Positions 27,723 to 37,406 of a stretch of 42,288 bases of DNA are shown here, in pieces. Made by a program: the position numbers and the translations under genes. Where the stretch lies: the NCBI GenBank assembly GCA_001600495.1, contig BCKE01000011.1, forward strand, positions 294,950 through 337,237, written 5' to 3'. The DNA is from Pilasporangium apinafurcum (taxonomy: Eukaryota > Oomycota > Peronosporomycetes > Pythiales > Pythiaceae). Below the pieces are notes generated by a model that saw only the letters and a program-made list of their open reading frames with translations, was not told where the DNA came from and ran no database searches. The number at the start of each line of letters is the position of its first letter. The stretch's first letter is position 1.

Positions 27723-30700
27723 TCAATGTTGTGCTGAACAATTTGCAAGAGACGCAAAAATCGAATCCTGCTGGTTCAACAGATCCACGGGTGCCCCAAA
27801 CTCGGCGACTTGTCCAGCATCCATAACAGCAATCTTATCACAATGCATAATCGTGTTGATGCGATGAGCGATGATCAACACGGTCTTGCTCACAAATGTC
27901 TCTTTGATCGTTACTTGGATAAGATTGTCAGTGGCAGTATCAACATTTGCGGTTGCCTCATCCAGAACAACGATCTTACTGTCTTTCAGTAGTGCGCGAC
28001 CAATACACAGCAATTGACGCTGACCGACTGACAAGTTGTCACCGCGTTCGGACACCACAAAGTCCAAGCCAGCTCCCCACTTCTTCACGCTCTCTGCCAA
28101 ATGCACTTGCTGTAAGACCGACCAGATCACATCATCCGAATAATCACCAAACGGATCCAAATTTTCACGCAGTGAGCCACTGTATAATACTGGATCTTGA
28201 GGGATAATTGCCAAGCTACGACGAAGATCACGCAGTTTCACATTTGTGATGTTAATTCCGTCAATGAAAATTGTGCCGCTATCGAATTCACAAATCCGAA
28301 ACAATGCAATCATCAACGAACTTTTGCCAGCACCTGTGCGACCACAGATCCCCACTTTCTCGCCGCCACCAATCTCCATATTGACACCACGAAGCACAAG
28401 TGGGAGTTCTGGACGATATTTAAGATGGAGATTGTCGAACTGAATCACTCCTTGGGAGGGCCAGACTTCACTGTTAATGGGTACACAGTTTGGGCTATCT
28501 TCTTCAATTGGAATGTTCCTAAAATGCAGCAAACGTTCCACGCTCGTCATAGCGTTGTCAGTTCGATCAAAAGATCGTACAGTGTTTTGCATCACCGTCG
28601 TCAGCATGAGTGAGTATGTTAGGGAAACTCCAGCGATAACTGTACTGATATTCCCCTTGGTGGCTACCAAATAGAGCGCGACCACAAAGATAATTATCAC
28701 AGAGAGCCCATCAAGTCGAATCGCAAGCCATCGACCGGTGATCCAAAACATGAAATACATGGCTGTGTTTTCATCGACATACTGCTTGTTTCGTTCTACG
28801 AAAACTTCTTGCATCTTAAAGGCTCGAATAGTCTGTAGCCCGGTCATTGTCTCTCCAATCAAGTTAAAGACTGGAGTGCGAGTAATTCCTTCCAAGCGCT
28901 TGATTTCTCGTGATGTCTTCTTGAAATAGAGACCAGTGACCCAAAAGATGGCGATCATCGGCAAATAAGATAACCCAATCCAAATCGACGAGGATGCCGA
29001 GACAACTAAACAACCCAGCGACATGGCAATATTCTGATACAATAGTTGATATTGCTGAGGCAGTGTCGTATCCATTTGATCTAAATCATTCGAGAATCGA
29101 TTCAGAATCCGACCAACAGGTGTAATATCAAAGTAACGATTGATTGGAGCCTTCAGTATGCGACTAAAGAGCTCATCGTGCAGATTCCTAGAGCTATTAA
29201 TGCACATTCGGATGACCAATAGACCACGGCCGAGTGTGAGCAATGTACAAATCACAATGAATACAAGGTACCACATGCCAAACGCCGTGCCAGAGTAGGT
29301 TGAGTCGACATCCTTCCGGGTCATATTCTTCGCCCAATGACCTTGCCACCAATCAACAAGCGTACGCATCCCTTGGCTGCTAAAATATATAAGTATTATC
29401 GCCACCAATAATATACCATTAAATCCACTTTCGTTGAAGTATGTCATGTATGTTTTCCCGCTGACTTCGCCTCTCACACGATCCTCTTCTTTGACCAGTT
29501 GATTGCAATCCTCTGAATCTGACGGATTGTCAGTCTTGTTGTGTAGATGCGCAGATACAGCCAGTGGTTCAGCAGTGACATGCTGCTTGATCGACTCGAT
29601 TGCACCCTGCTCCTCAATGACATCGCGTTGTTGATCGTCTAACACGTCCATCTGTGCATGCAAACCCGGGAACTGAGCGATAATCTTGTCATACGTACCA
29701 TCACCCGCAATGTTTCCGTCCTGGATCACCAAAATCTTATCGGCATGCACCAACAAATCGTAATGGCTGTTCAATACCAGTAATCGTGTTTTGCCCTCCG
29801 CCAAGCCCAGGACGCATTGATCGAAAATAGCATGAGCGATAAGTGGATCCAGAGCGCTAAGTAGGTCATCCATAATCAAAATGTCGTAGCTGGAGCGGTA
29901 CATGGCTCGTGCGATGGCCACACGTGCTTTCTGACCGCCACTTAAATTGATCCCGCGCTCTCCGATTTCCGTTTGATCACCAGTCGGAAGTGCCTTTAAA
30001 TCCATTGCGAGCTGTGTGGTTTCTATAACTCGTACGTATCGATCGGCATCGAAAGGCGATTCAAACAGGATATTATCCTTCACACTTGCATTTCGGATCC
30101 ACGGTTCTTGGCTGACGTACGAGATTTCTCCATTGATTTTGCATTGGCCAGAAGTTAACGCCATTTCTCCAAGAAGTGCATTCAAAAGACTGGATTTTCC
30201 GGATCCCACTACGCCCACAATCATGACGAGGGATCCAGCGTTGATTTCAATATTTACATTGTTGAGAGAGAATCCATGTGGGATGCTTTGCTCTTGCTCA
30301 TGATCTAGCATCGACAAACTTTTGTCGACTAATGCATCTTGGGTGATGACAACCAACTCTGATGCTGAACTGGACATTTGCCATTCAAAACGAGCGCTTT
30401 CTACTAGAATGGCACCACGTGGCAGATCCGGCTGGGCCGTTTGCGCATGTGTTTCGAGTTCCTCACTTGCCAAATAAGCATCAATCTGGCGGTAGGCTAT
30501 TTTCGCTTGTGAAAGTGCTGCGATCGCAAGTGGTAACGAGCTCACAGCAGACCGGCAGATGTTAGTGATGGCGACCAGTGTAAACGCATCTGTGACAGAG
30601 ATTGTGCCATGCATAAGCACATAACTCCCCAGTGTCATTCCAGAGACGAACACTGGCGTGAGGAACAGCATGACTGTGTTTAGAATCTGATAATTGTGGA

Positions 30701-31754
30701 ATTTGCGTAAGATTTGGATTTCCACCGCACGGATTTTCTCAACTCGACGCGCCAGTGATTCTTCCCAAGCGTAAAATTTCATCACTCGAATCCCTTGAAG
30801 CACCTCGGATGTGACCTTGATGCGCTCATCCACAACGTGCAACAGATCGTGCTGTGTTGTGCTAATGGCTTTCGCTTGATTAGTGGAAATCACCAGTACA
30901 GCTACAATCACAATCGCACCAGTCAACGCTGAAAGTACATCGAAGAGTAGCGCGATGAGAATGATAGTGATGACAAACGCAAACGAAGCGCCAATCAACC
31001 ATGGTCCTTGCATCATGGCAGTGAAGATCCGCTCACCGTCTACATTCATCAATGTTGTGATCTCTCCCGTGGTGTACTCTTGCCGGGCTGCTGAAGAAAG
31101 CCGAAGTGATTTCTGATAGACGATATCCATGGCCACCGATCGCATGTTGACTCCCACATGCGATGACAGAAAGTAGCCATAGTTCATACTCGAGATCGCA
31201 AGCAACGATACCCCACTAAGCATCGCAACCAGGACGTACCCGTTGCTGATGTGGAATTTGTTGACACGGTCGTTGAGGTAATCCAGAATCGCCTGAGCTA
31301 TATAAGATTGGATAGCCATACAGCAAATGTAGACCGAGTAGTTAACCAATATTAGCATAATATCGCGACGAAACATCTTCAACAGCGTCCAGGCAAAGGG
31401 AGAAATCCCTAGTGGTACCGGTTTCGTGGGGTCATACTCATCGAGGAATTTAGCGGTCACGGCGTTGCATGAGTCCCGTTGGCACACAGGCCAAATGTCT
31501 TCTTTCTCGAGGATTTTCTTGGTACCTAGTGTGATCACTGGATTCAGCCACTGCGTTGTCAGAATATTCAGTACCGACGCCATCTTTAAAGGGTTTTCTT
31601 GCTGGCTGAACGGCTGCTGCTGATCGGTCACAACTGGTACCTTCTTCTGGATTTCGGAAAGGGAATTCTCGCGATTGCAGTGTTCGGTTGGTGTGAGCGG
31701 ACCGGCCGCATAATAACTATCTTCTTCCACTCGCATCGCACTCAATTGGCTCAT
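27723..31754 (-). CDS. ABCC (MRP-type) transporter, array gene 5
   Basis: The 1343-residue full-size exporter starts at the ATG at 31754 (MSQLSAMRVEED). The frame stays open to 31796 only with a GTG, and a second ATG lies at 31736. The N-terminus carries SYYAAGPLTP. NBD1 has Walker A GVVGSGKSS from 514 and LSGGQ, but the Walker B/D-loop reads DDLLSALDPLIAH where the other six have DDPLSAVDPHVAH, so four positions change together. NBD2 has GICGRTGAGKSS near 1135, LSVGQ and IVVLDE, on the 820 bp tract identical to gene 3; the tail (NCSAQH) is its own. Three regularly spaced CACTCATC boxes lie 190-290 bp upstream. ABC reading is secure; substrate unknown. Confidence 0.91.
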   Translation of the reverse strand: MSQLSAMRVEEDSYYAAGPLTPTEHCNRENSLSEIQKKVPVVTDQQQPFSQQENPLKMASVLNILTTQWLNPVITLGTKKILEKEDIWPVCQRDSCNAVTAKFLDEYDPTKPVPLGISPFAWTLLKMFRRDIMLILVNYSVYICCMAIQSYIAQAILDYLNDRVNKFHISNGYVLVAMLSGVSLLAISSMNYGYFLSSHVGVNMRSVAMDIVYQKSLRLSSAARQEYTTGEITTLMNVDGERIFTAMMQGPWLIGASFAFVITIILIALLFDVLSALTGAIVIVAVLVISTNQAKAISTTQHDLLHVVDERIKVTSEVLQGIRVMKFYAWEESLARRVEKIRAVEIQILRKFHNYQILNTVMLFLTPVFVSGMTLGSYVLMHGTISVTDAFTLVAITNICRSAVSSLPLAIAALSQAKIAYRQIDAYLASEELETHAQTAQPDLPRGAILVESARFEWQMSSSASELVVITQDALVDKSLSMLDHEQEQSIPHGFSLNNVNIEINAGSLVMIVGVVGSGKSSLLNALLGEMALTSGQCKINGEISYVSQEPWIRNASVKDNILFESPFDADRYVRVIETTQLAMDLKALPTGDQTEIGERGINLSGGQKARVAIARAMYRSSYDILIMDDLLSALDPLIAHAIFDQCVLGLAEGKTRLLVLNSHYDLLVHADKILVIQDGNIAGDGTYDKIIAQFPGLHAQMDVLDDQQRDVIEEQGAIESIKQHVTAEPLAVSAHLHNKTDNPSDSEDCNQLVKEEDRVRGEVSGKTYMTYFNESGFNGILLVAIILIYFSSQGMRTLVDWWQGHWAKNMTRKDVDSTYSGTAFGMWYLVFIVICTLLTLGRGLLVIRMCINSSRNLHDELFSRILKAPINRYFDITPVGRILNRFSNDLDQMDTTLPQQYQLLYQNIAMSLGCLVVSASSSIWIGLSYLPMIAIFWVTGLYFKKTSREIKRLEGITRTPVFNLIGETMTGLQTIRAFKMQEVFVERNKQYVDENTAMYFMFWITGRWLAIRLDGLSVIIIFVVALYLVATKGNISTVIAGVSLTYSLMLTTVMQNTVRSFDRTDNAMTSVERLLHFRNIPIEEDSPNCVPINSEVWPSQGVIQFDNLHLKYRPELPLVLRGVNMEIGGGEKVGICGRTGAGKSSLMIALFRICEFDSGTIFIDGINITNVKLRDLRRSLAIIPQDPVLYSGSLRENLDPFGDYSDDVIWSVLQQVHLAESVKKWGAGLDFVVSERGDNLSVGQRQLLCIGRALLKDSKIVVLDEATANVDTATDNLIQVTIKETFVSKTVLIIAHRINTIMHCDKIAVMDAGQVAEFGAPVDLLNQQDSIFASLANCSAQH
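27751..28570 (-). repeat. 820 bp NBD2 tract identical to 20978-21797 (inverted)
   Basis: Partner of the gene 3 tract. Together the arms flank gene 4 completely, with 5953 bp between them, so recombination between them would invert gene 4. Confidence 0.9.
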
Positions 31755-31798
31755 GCCACAGTAACAATGACAACAAAGCGAGGTTGTGGAAGTCACAA

Positions 31799-31815
31799 GC
31801 TAAATTCATAAGTGA
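31799..31815 (-). promoter_or_regulatory. Initiator (Inr/FPR-like) of ABCC gene 5
   Basis: The minus-strand sequence TCACTTATGAATTTAGC lies 61 bp before the ATG at 31754. It contains an out-of-frame ATG that would be almost at the cap and is probably skipped. Confidence 0.5.
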
Positions 31816-31946
31816 CACAAAACGCACTGCAAATTACATACCGGCTTGTACTAACACCAACGCTATCTCCACGGCTCAATCCGATTACCATTCGCTTTGA
31901 TATCATTTCGACAGGGAAAAACAGAGCTCATGATCCTAATTGAAAA

Positions 31947-32039
31947 CACTCATCCCATTGCTATGGAAATTGCACCTTCTATGTCCAACACTCATCAGCC
32001 AAGATGGGTACATGCCCATTTTTTGCACAACACTCATCA
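31947..32039 (-). promoter_or_regulatory. Three CACTCATC boxes at exact 42 bp spacing
   Basis: CACTCATC occurs at 31947-31954, 31989-31996 and 32031-32038, exactly 42 bp apart (about four helical turns). Read toward gene 5 they are GATGAGTG. The last two extend to CACTCATCAG and follow CAA. They are likely transcription-factor sites for gene 5. Confidence 0.55.
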
Positions 32040-32179
32040 GCGAGAGCTACAGAAATCGATAAGTACTAGACCGAGATTACAAAATGGAAAGAAATAAGAT
32101 GCTATTCACGAGTTTTCGCAAGTTTATTCATCTTTGTTGATGTTGTTCTATGATGGATGCATTCATTAAGCAAAACAAT

Positions 32180-35100
32180 TTATCTGGTGGCTTCGTTTTG
32201 CATCGCCTTGTTCGCTAACGCCGCAAAAATGGATTGTGGTTGGCTGAGTAATACTGATGGCGCACCGAATTGAACGACTTGACCGGCGTCCATGACAGCG
32301 ATTTTGTCGCAGTGCATAATGGTGTTGATGCGATGCGCAATGGTCAAGACGGTCTTGTCGACAAAAGATGTCTGAATCGTTGACTGAATCAAACTGTCGG
32401 TCACGTTGTCGACATTCGCGGTAGCTTCGTCCAGGACCACAATTTTACTGTCTTTTAGTAGTGCTCGGCTGATACACAACAATTGACGTTGACCCACTGA
32501 AAGATTATCCCCACGCTCAGATATCACAAAGTCCAGTCCAGAACCCCAGTTGACAACAGTATCGAACAAGTGTACTTGCTTCAAAACGGACCAGATCCGA
32601 TCGTCAGTATGCTCGCCAAACGGATCAATGTTCTCGCGAAGCGACCCACTAAAGAGAACGGGGTCCTGAGGGATAATCGCCAAACTTTGGCGTAGATCCT
32701 GCAGCTTGATGCTCATAATGTCGACGCCATCAATAAAAATCGTTCCTCGCTCAAACTCGCAGATGCGAAACAATGCGATCATCAACGAACTTTTGCCTGC
32801 ACCTGTACGACCACAGATCCCTACTTTCTCGCCTGCAGCAATCTCCATATTGACTCCCCGAAGCACAAGTGGTAGATCTGGACGATACTTGAGATGGAGA
32901 TTATCAAAGCGAACCGCTCCGTGCAGAGGCCAAACACCATTGCTGATCGGGGTGGCATTCGCATTGTCATGTTCCACTGGGATTTCACGAAAATGAAGTA
33001 GCCGCTCGACGCTTGTCATCGCGTTATCGGTTCTGTCCACGGAGCGGACGGTCGACTGCATGGTGCTGGTCAACATGAGCGAATACGTCAGGGAAATACC
33101 GCTCACGATCACACTGATTTTACCCTTCGTTGCGACCAAATAGAGCGAGACTATAAAGATAATCACCACCGAGAGTGAGTCCAGTCGAACTGCGAGCCAA
33201 CGACCAGCAGCCCAGTACGTCAAGTACAGAGTCGTATTCTCGTCTACAGTCTGCTTGTTGCGATTCTTGAACGTTTCCTGCATTCGGAACGCGCGTATAG
33301 TCGACAGCCCCGTCAGTGTTTCATTAAACACTGAAAAGACTGGCGTCCGCGTGATTCCTTCCAATCGCTTGATCTCACGAGATGATTTTTTAAAGTATTG
33401 TCCAGTCATTACAAACAAAACTACCATTGGAACGTAGGAGATACCGATCCAGAAAGATGCCATTGCTGCCACAATCAAACTTCCGAGCGTCGTGGTCATA
33501 TTCTGGAACAGAAGCTGGTATTGCTGCGGCAAGAACGCGTCCATCTGATCCAAATCATTTGAAAAGCGATTCAAGATTCGACCCACGGGTGTGACATCGA
33601 AATACCTATTTAGCGGTGCACGCAATATCCGACAAAAGAGCTCGTTGTGTAAACGGGCGGAGCTACGGATACAAGATTCCATCACCAACAGTCCACGACC
33701 AAATGCAGCAATAGTACTGAGTACGATAAATGCCAAGTACCACACCCCGAACCACGTAGCAGAGTACGTCGGATGGATGCTTTTGTGGTTCATGTTGCTC
33801 GCCCAATGTCCTTGCCACCAATCCACAATCGTACGCAAGCCTTGAGTGCCACTATAGGCGACAAACAGCACTAACAGTACTGTAATAGCATGGAACCCTG
33901 TTTCGTTAAAGTACGTCATATACGTCTGGCTGGTCACTTTCCCTTCTACTCGATCCTCCGCTTGAATAAGGCGTTGGTTCTCGTTAGAACCGGACTTCTG
34001 ATTTTCCGCTACAGTCTTGACTGCTCCAGTACTACCAATACCCTCCTTTGTTTCTTCCGGATATTGATATTCATCAACCAACTCATTCTCCATTTCCGCC
34101 AAAGCCTTGGTTTGCACACATAGATGAGGAAACTGAGCCATAATTGCTTCATATATGCCATCCCCAGCGATTTGTCCGTCCTGAACAACCAGGATTTTGT
34201 CCGCATACGACAGTAGGTCATAGTGACTGTTCAGGACGAGTATGCGAGTCTTGTCCTTTGCCAGCCCCATGATACATTGATCGAAAATAGCGTGAGCAAC
34301 ATGAGGATCCACAGCGCTCAGCGGATCATCAAGGATTAAAATGTCGTAATTCGGTCGGTAGATAGCTCTTCCAATAGCGACACGTGCTTTTTGGCCACCA
34401 CTGAGATTGATCCCGCGCTCACCGATCTCAGTCTGATCTCCATTCGGTAACATTTCCAAATCCATCGCAAGTTGTGTGGCTTCCATCACTTTGTCGAATC
34501 GTTCAGGGTCGAAGGGTGAGGCAAATATGATGTTGTCCTTCACACTTGCATTCTGAATCCACGCCTCCTGGCTGACGTAAGAGACCTCACCATTAACAGA
34601 ACATATCCCCGTAGTCAGCTTCATTTCGCCGAGTAACCCATTGATAAGGCTGGATTTGCCTGCTCCAACTGCACCAACGATCATCACCAAGGATCCTGCA
34701 TCAATAGTGATGTTAATTCCATCTAGTGCGAATCCATGTCGAGCTTCGAATCCTCCTGTCTGTGGTTCAGGAGTACTCAGGATCTCCATAGTGATATCTG
34801 GAAGCGATTTCGAAGCGGAAGTGATCCATTCGAACCGAGCGTCAGTAACCACAACGCTTCCCTTCATACTCATCCCGCCTGAATTGTGCGAAAATAGTAT
34901 GTTGGACTGAAGCTCTTCGCTCGATAAGAACTTGTCGATCCGACTGAAAGCAATCTTTGATTGCGACAACGCTGCAATCGCAAGTGGGAACAAGTTGACC
35001 GCTGTACGGCAGATATTGACCACAGCAATCAATGTAAACGCATCAGTGACCGAGATGGTGCCATGCACGAGCACATAACAGCTTAGCGCTACACCTGACA

Positions 35101-36172
35101 TGAACATGGGTGTGAGGAATAGCAACACGGCGTTGGTGATCTGGTGGAACTGGAACTTGCGGAAGAGTCGTATTTCCTTCTCACGAATCATTTGGACACG
35201 GCGCGCGATGGCGTCCTCCCAGGCATAGAGCTTTAACACGCGGATTCCATGAAGTGCCTCAGCGGTCACCTTGACGCGTTCGTCCACGACTCCCAGCAAA
35301 TCCTGTTGAGAGGAACTGATTTGTTTCGCTTGATGGGCTGAAATGAATAGCACACCGACCAGCACAACTGCAGCACACAGGGCTGCAATAAAATCAAACA
35401 GTAGTGTGATAAGTAGAATGGTGATGAGGAAGCCAAGTGGCGCACATATGAGCCATGGACCTTGGATCATGGCGTTAAAGATCCGCTCGGCATCAACACT
35501 CATCAACGTCGTGATTTCACCCGTAGTGTAGCCTTGACGCGCCATTGAAGAGAGCCGAAGTGATTTTTGATAGACTAAAGTCATAATCAACGAACGAATG
35601 TTCGCCCCCACACGTGAGGCATAGAAGAACCCAAAATTCAAGGTCATGATCGCGGTTAACGACACTACACTGAGCATCGCAACTAGGATATACCCATTGT
35701 CGATGTGGAAAGCATTCTTGCGGTAGCTTAAGAAGTCAAGCACTGCCTGTGCGATGTAGGCTTGCAGTGCCATGGCAAAGATGTAGATAAAATAATTGGC
35801 AAACACAATCGTCAGTTCTCGACGAAAGGTCTTGAGGAATGCAAACGCCACGCGAGTGATACCAAACGGTGTTTTACACATGGTAGAATCATATGCTTGG
35901 AAGAAGCGTGTTTCCAAAGCATCACTGGAATCTTGACTGCATACTGGCCAAATGTCTTGTTTTTGGAGAATTTGCTTTGCGCCGAGTGCGATCAACGGGT
36001 GCACCCAACGTGTCGTCAAAATGGACCAAATGGACGCTGTCGTCAAGGGGTTCTCTTGTTGGCTGAAGGGTAATGGTGGCACTTGATACGACTGAGAATT
36101 CTTTGGATCGATCGCTTGCCTAGGAGTGAGCGGCAGCGCGTTGTAAGGTTCCTCTTCTTGAGTGACAACCAT
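32180..36172 (-). CDS. ABCC (MRP-type) transporter, array gene 6
   Basis: The 1330-residue full-size exporter has N-terminus MVVTQEEEPYNALPLTP. NBD1 has Walker A GAVGAGKSS from 500 (Ala where others have Ser, tolerated in ABC proteins), LSGGQ and ILILDDPLSAVD. NBD2 has GICGRTGAGKSS near 1118, LSVGQ, IVVLDE and the H-loop IAHRINT. Its C-terminus is four residues longer (QNEATR). The NBD2 DNA is distinct from both homogenised pairs, and several residues differ too (ENIDPFGEHTDD, LFDTVVNWGSG). Upstream it lacks the GATGAGTG box found before its neighbours and has TTTGCGCAA repeats instead, so it may respond to other signals. Confidence 0.92.
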   Translation of the reverse strand: MVVTQEEEPYNALPLTPRQAIDPKNSQSYQVPPLPFSQQENPLTTASIWSILTTRWVHPLIALGAKQILQKQDIWPVCSQDSSDALETRFFQAYDSTMCKTPFGITRVAFAFLKTFRRELTIVFANYFIYIFAMALQAYIAQAVLDFLSYRKNAFHIDNGYILVAMLSVVSLTAIMTLNFGFFYASRVGANIRSLIMTLVYQKSLRLSSMARQGYTTGEITTLMSVDAERIFNAMIQGPWLICAPLGFLITILLITLLFDFIAALCAAVVLVGVLFISAHQAKQISSSQQDLLGVVDERVKVTAEALHGIRVLKLYAWEDAIARRVQMIREKEIRLFRKFQFHQITNAVLLFLTPMFMSGVALSCYVLVHGTISVTDAFTLIAVVNICRTAVNLFPLAIAALSQSKIAFSRIDKFLSSEELQSNILFSHNSGGMSMKGSVVVTDARFEWITSASKSLPDITMEILSTPEPQTGGFEARHGFALDGINITIDAGSLVMIVGAVGAGKSSLINGLLGEMKLTTGICSVNGEVSYVSQEAWIQNASVKDNIIFASPFDPERFDKVMEATQLAMDLEMLPNGDQTEIGERGINLSGGQKARVAIGRAIYRPNYDILILDDPLSAVDPHVAHAIFDQCIMGLAKDKTRILVLNSHYDLLSYADKILVVQDGQIAGDGIYEAIMAQFPHLCVQTKALAEMENELVDEYQYPEETKEGIGSTGAVKTVAENQKSGSNENQRLIQAEDRVEGKVTSQTYMTYFNETGFHAITVLLVLFVAYSGTQGLRTIVDWWQGHWASNMNHKSIHPTYSATWFGVWYLAFIVLSTIAAFGRGLLVMESCIRSSARLHNELFCRILRAPLNRYFDVTPVGRILNRFSNDLDQMDAFLPQQYQLLFQNMTTTLGSLIVAAMASFWIGISYVPMVVLFVMTGQYFKKSSREIKRLEGITRTPVFSVFNETLTGLSTIRAFRMQETFKNRNKQTVDENTTLYLTYWAAGRWLAVRLDSLSVVIIFIVSLYLVATKGKISVIVSGISLTYSLMLTSTMQSTVRSVDRTDNAMTSVERLLHFREIPVEHDNANATPISNGVWPLHGAVRFDNLHLKYRPDLPLVLRGVNMEIAAGEKVGICGRTGAGKSSLMIALFRICEFERGTIFIDGVDIMSIKLQDLRQSLAIIPQDPVLFSGSLRENIDPFGEHTDDRIWSVLKQVHLFDTVVNWGSGLDFVISERGDNLSVGQRQLLCISRALLKDSKIVVLDEATANVDNVTDSLIQSTIQTSFVDKTVLTIAHRINTIMHCDKIAVMDAGQVVQFGAPSVLLSQPQSIFAALANKAMQNEATR

Positions 36173-36206
36173 GTTGAACAGAAGGAGAGACCTTGTGCTC
36201 TGGTAT

Positions 36207-36222
36207 GTAAGTTCACAAATGA
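36207..36222 (-). promoter_or_regulatory. Initiator (Inr/FPR-like) of ABCC gene 6
   Basis: The minus-strand sequence TCATTTGTGAACTTAC lies 50 bp before the ATG and aligns closely with the gene 3 site. Confidence 0.5.
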
Positions 36223-36390
36223 ATATTCACAGCAGCAACACGCATCACTTGACTAGTGCCATGATTTCATAAATACAAAGCATGGTTTGGCGATGGTGGT
36301 GATAGTATACCTGCATACACGTTCGTACAATCACTCCAGTTATGCTTGGTGAAAAGTCAGAGATCGGTCGATCTTTTGAAGTTTTTTCCT

Positions 36391-36808
36391 GTTTGCGCAA
36401 TTGGTCTAGCTATTGTATATGAATAAAACTGTTTGCGCAACCGTTGTCATTTTTCCCCCCAAATGAGCCCTACCAAAAAAACAAAGCGTTCGTCAGATCA
36501 ACAAATGATACATCTTTTCTGGACAGAATGCAGGATAATTCTCTAGTGGTGGGGGTTGTCTGTATATGAAATAATCATGTCATATTGTATTTGCGCAAGC
36601 ACAAACTCTAACAGATACCCACAGAGCTCGTGAATAAATCAAAGTCGATTCCTCGTGGTGTAGAAAACAACAGGAGCAGTCGATTTTCTACAAGATCGCC
36701 GTTTATTGTCATTTGTTTGCGCAAATCAACATCAGCTCCAACAATGTGACAGGGAATGGCACCACACCGAAGGTACAAATGGGTACAGAATTGCCGCTGT
36801 TTGCGCAA
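36391..36808. promoter_or_regulatory. Cluster of five TTTGCGCAA palindrome-like boxes
   Basis: TTTGCGCAA occurs at 36392-36400, 36432-36440, 36590-36598, 36716-36724 and 36800-36808. The core TTGCGCAA is a perfect 8 bp palindrome of the kind bound by C/EBP-type bZIP dimers. They lie 220-640 bp upstream of gene 6. I did not notice the motif in other intergenic regions of the window. Confidence 0.55.
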
Positions 36809-37136
36809 ATAGCTTCAAATGTGTGGACCATCGGAATACACGTTTTACCATTTGAGCGACACAATGTCTACGTTCGCAGCTATTATTCAACTAAAAGGCT
36901 TGCTGCATTATTTATTGTATTGTACGTGGCACTCATTTCTAAGGCTGCTTTCTAAAGACTTAATAGTAGCAACATACGCATCTATGCACCACACCAAATT
37001 TGTATTGCTTATTTGCCTCGTCAGAGCATGGTTCCAAATAATATAGGAATTTCTTTATGGAGAATAGAACATATGCAAATTATGTGTTTATGTGATGTTC
37101 GTTCAGCACGATGTTAACAGGAATATTTGCATTCGA

Positions 37137-37406
37137 CTAAACCTTTACAGGCTGTTCCGCTAGAGATCCAAAGTTCGTGTCGGGTAACCTTAAGAGAGCC
37201 ACTGGCAAGCCAAACTCGGTGACCTGCCCAGCATCCATGACAGCGATCTTATCACAGTGCATGATAGTGTTGATACGATGTGCGATGATCAGCACAGTTT
37301 TACTCACAAACGTCTCTTTGATGGTTTTCTGGATCAAAGTATCTGTTGCGGTATCGACATTGGCAGTGGCTTCGTCAAGTACAACAATCTTGCTATCTTT
37401 TAGCAG
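37137..37406 (-). pseudogene. ABCC C-terminal fragment (relic of an eighth array member)
   Basis: About 90 codons match the last part of NBD2, from [18 protein letters not shown] through the H-loop IAHRINT to a stop. Upstream of 37406 the homology ends abruptly, and the frame runs on for some 30 unrelated residues to an ATG. Walker A, signature and both TMDs are absent, so it cannot be a transporter. No frameshift or stop has entered it. It is closest in DNA to gene 4 (both share GTGCTGATCATCGCACATCG), but its tail ([18 protein letters not shown]) is unique, so it is the end of a lost gene or a partial duplication. Confidence 0.8.

Larger units (their letters stand above)
31755..32179. other. 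Short intergenic region: gene 5 promoter and gene 6 3' end
   Basis: The 425 bp between the gene 5 start and the gene 6 stop contains the gene 5 initiator-like site and three CACTCATC boxes, so the gene 5 promoter abuts the end of gene 6. I see no other gene. Confidence 0.6.
36173..37136. other. Upstream region of gene 6
   Basis: The region holds the initiator-like site and five TTTGCGCAA words. The small open frames seen in it have no protein-like character. The right end abuts the ABCC tail relic. Confidence 0.5.

Noticed and set aside
31755-31796. Extension of ABCC gene 5 to 31796
   Set aside because: It starts with GTG; the first in-frame ATG is at 31754.
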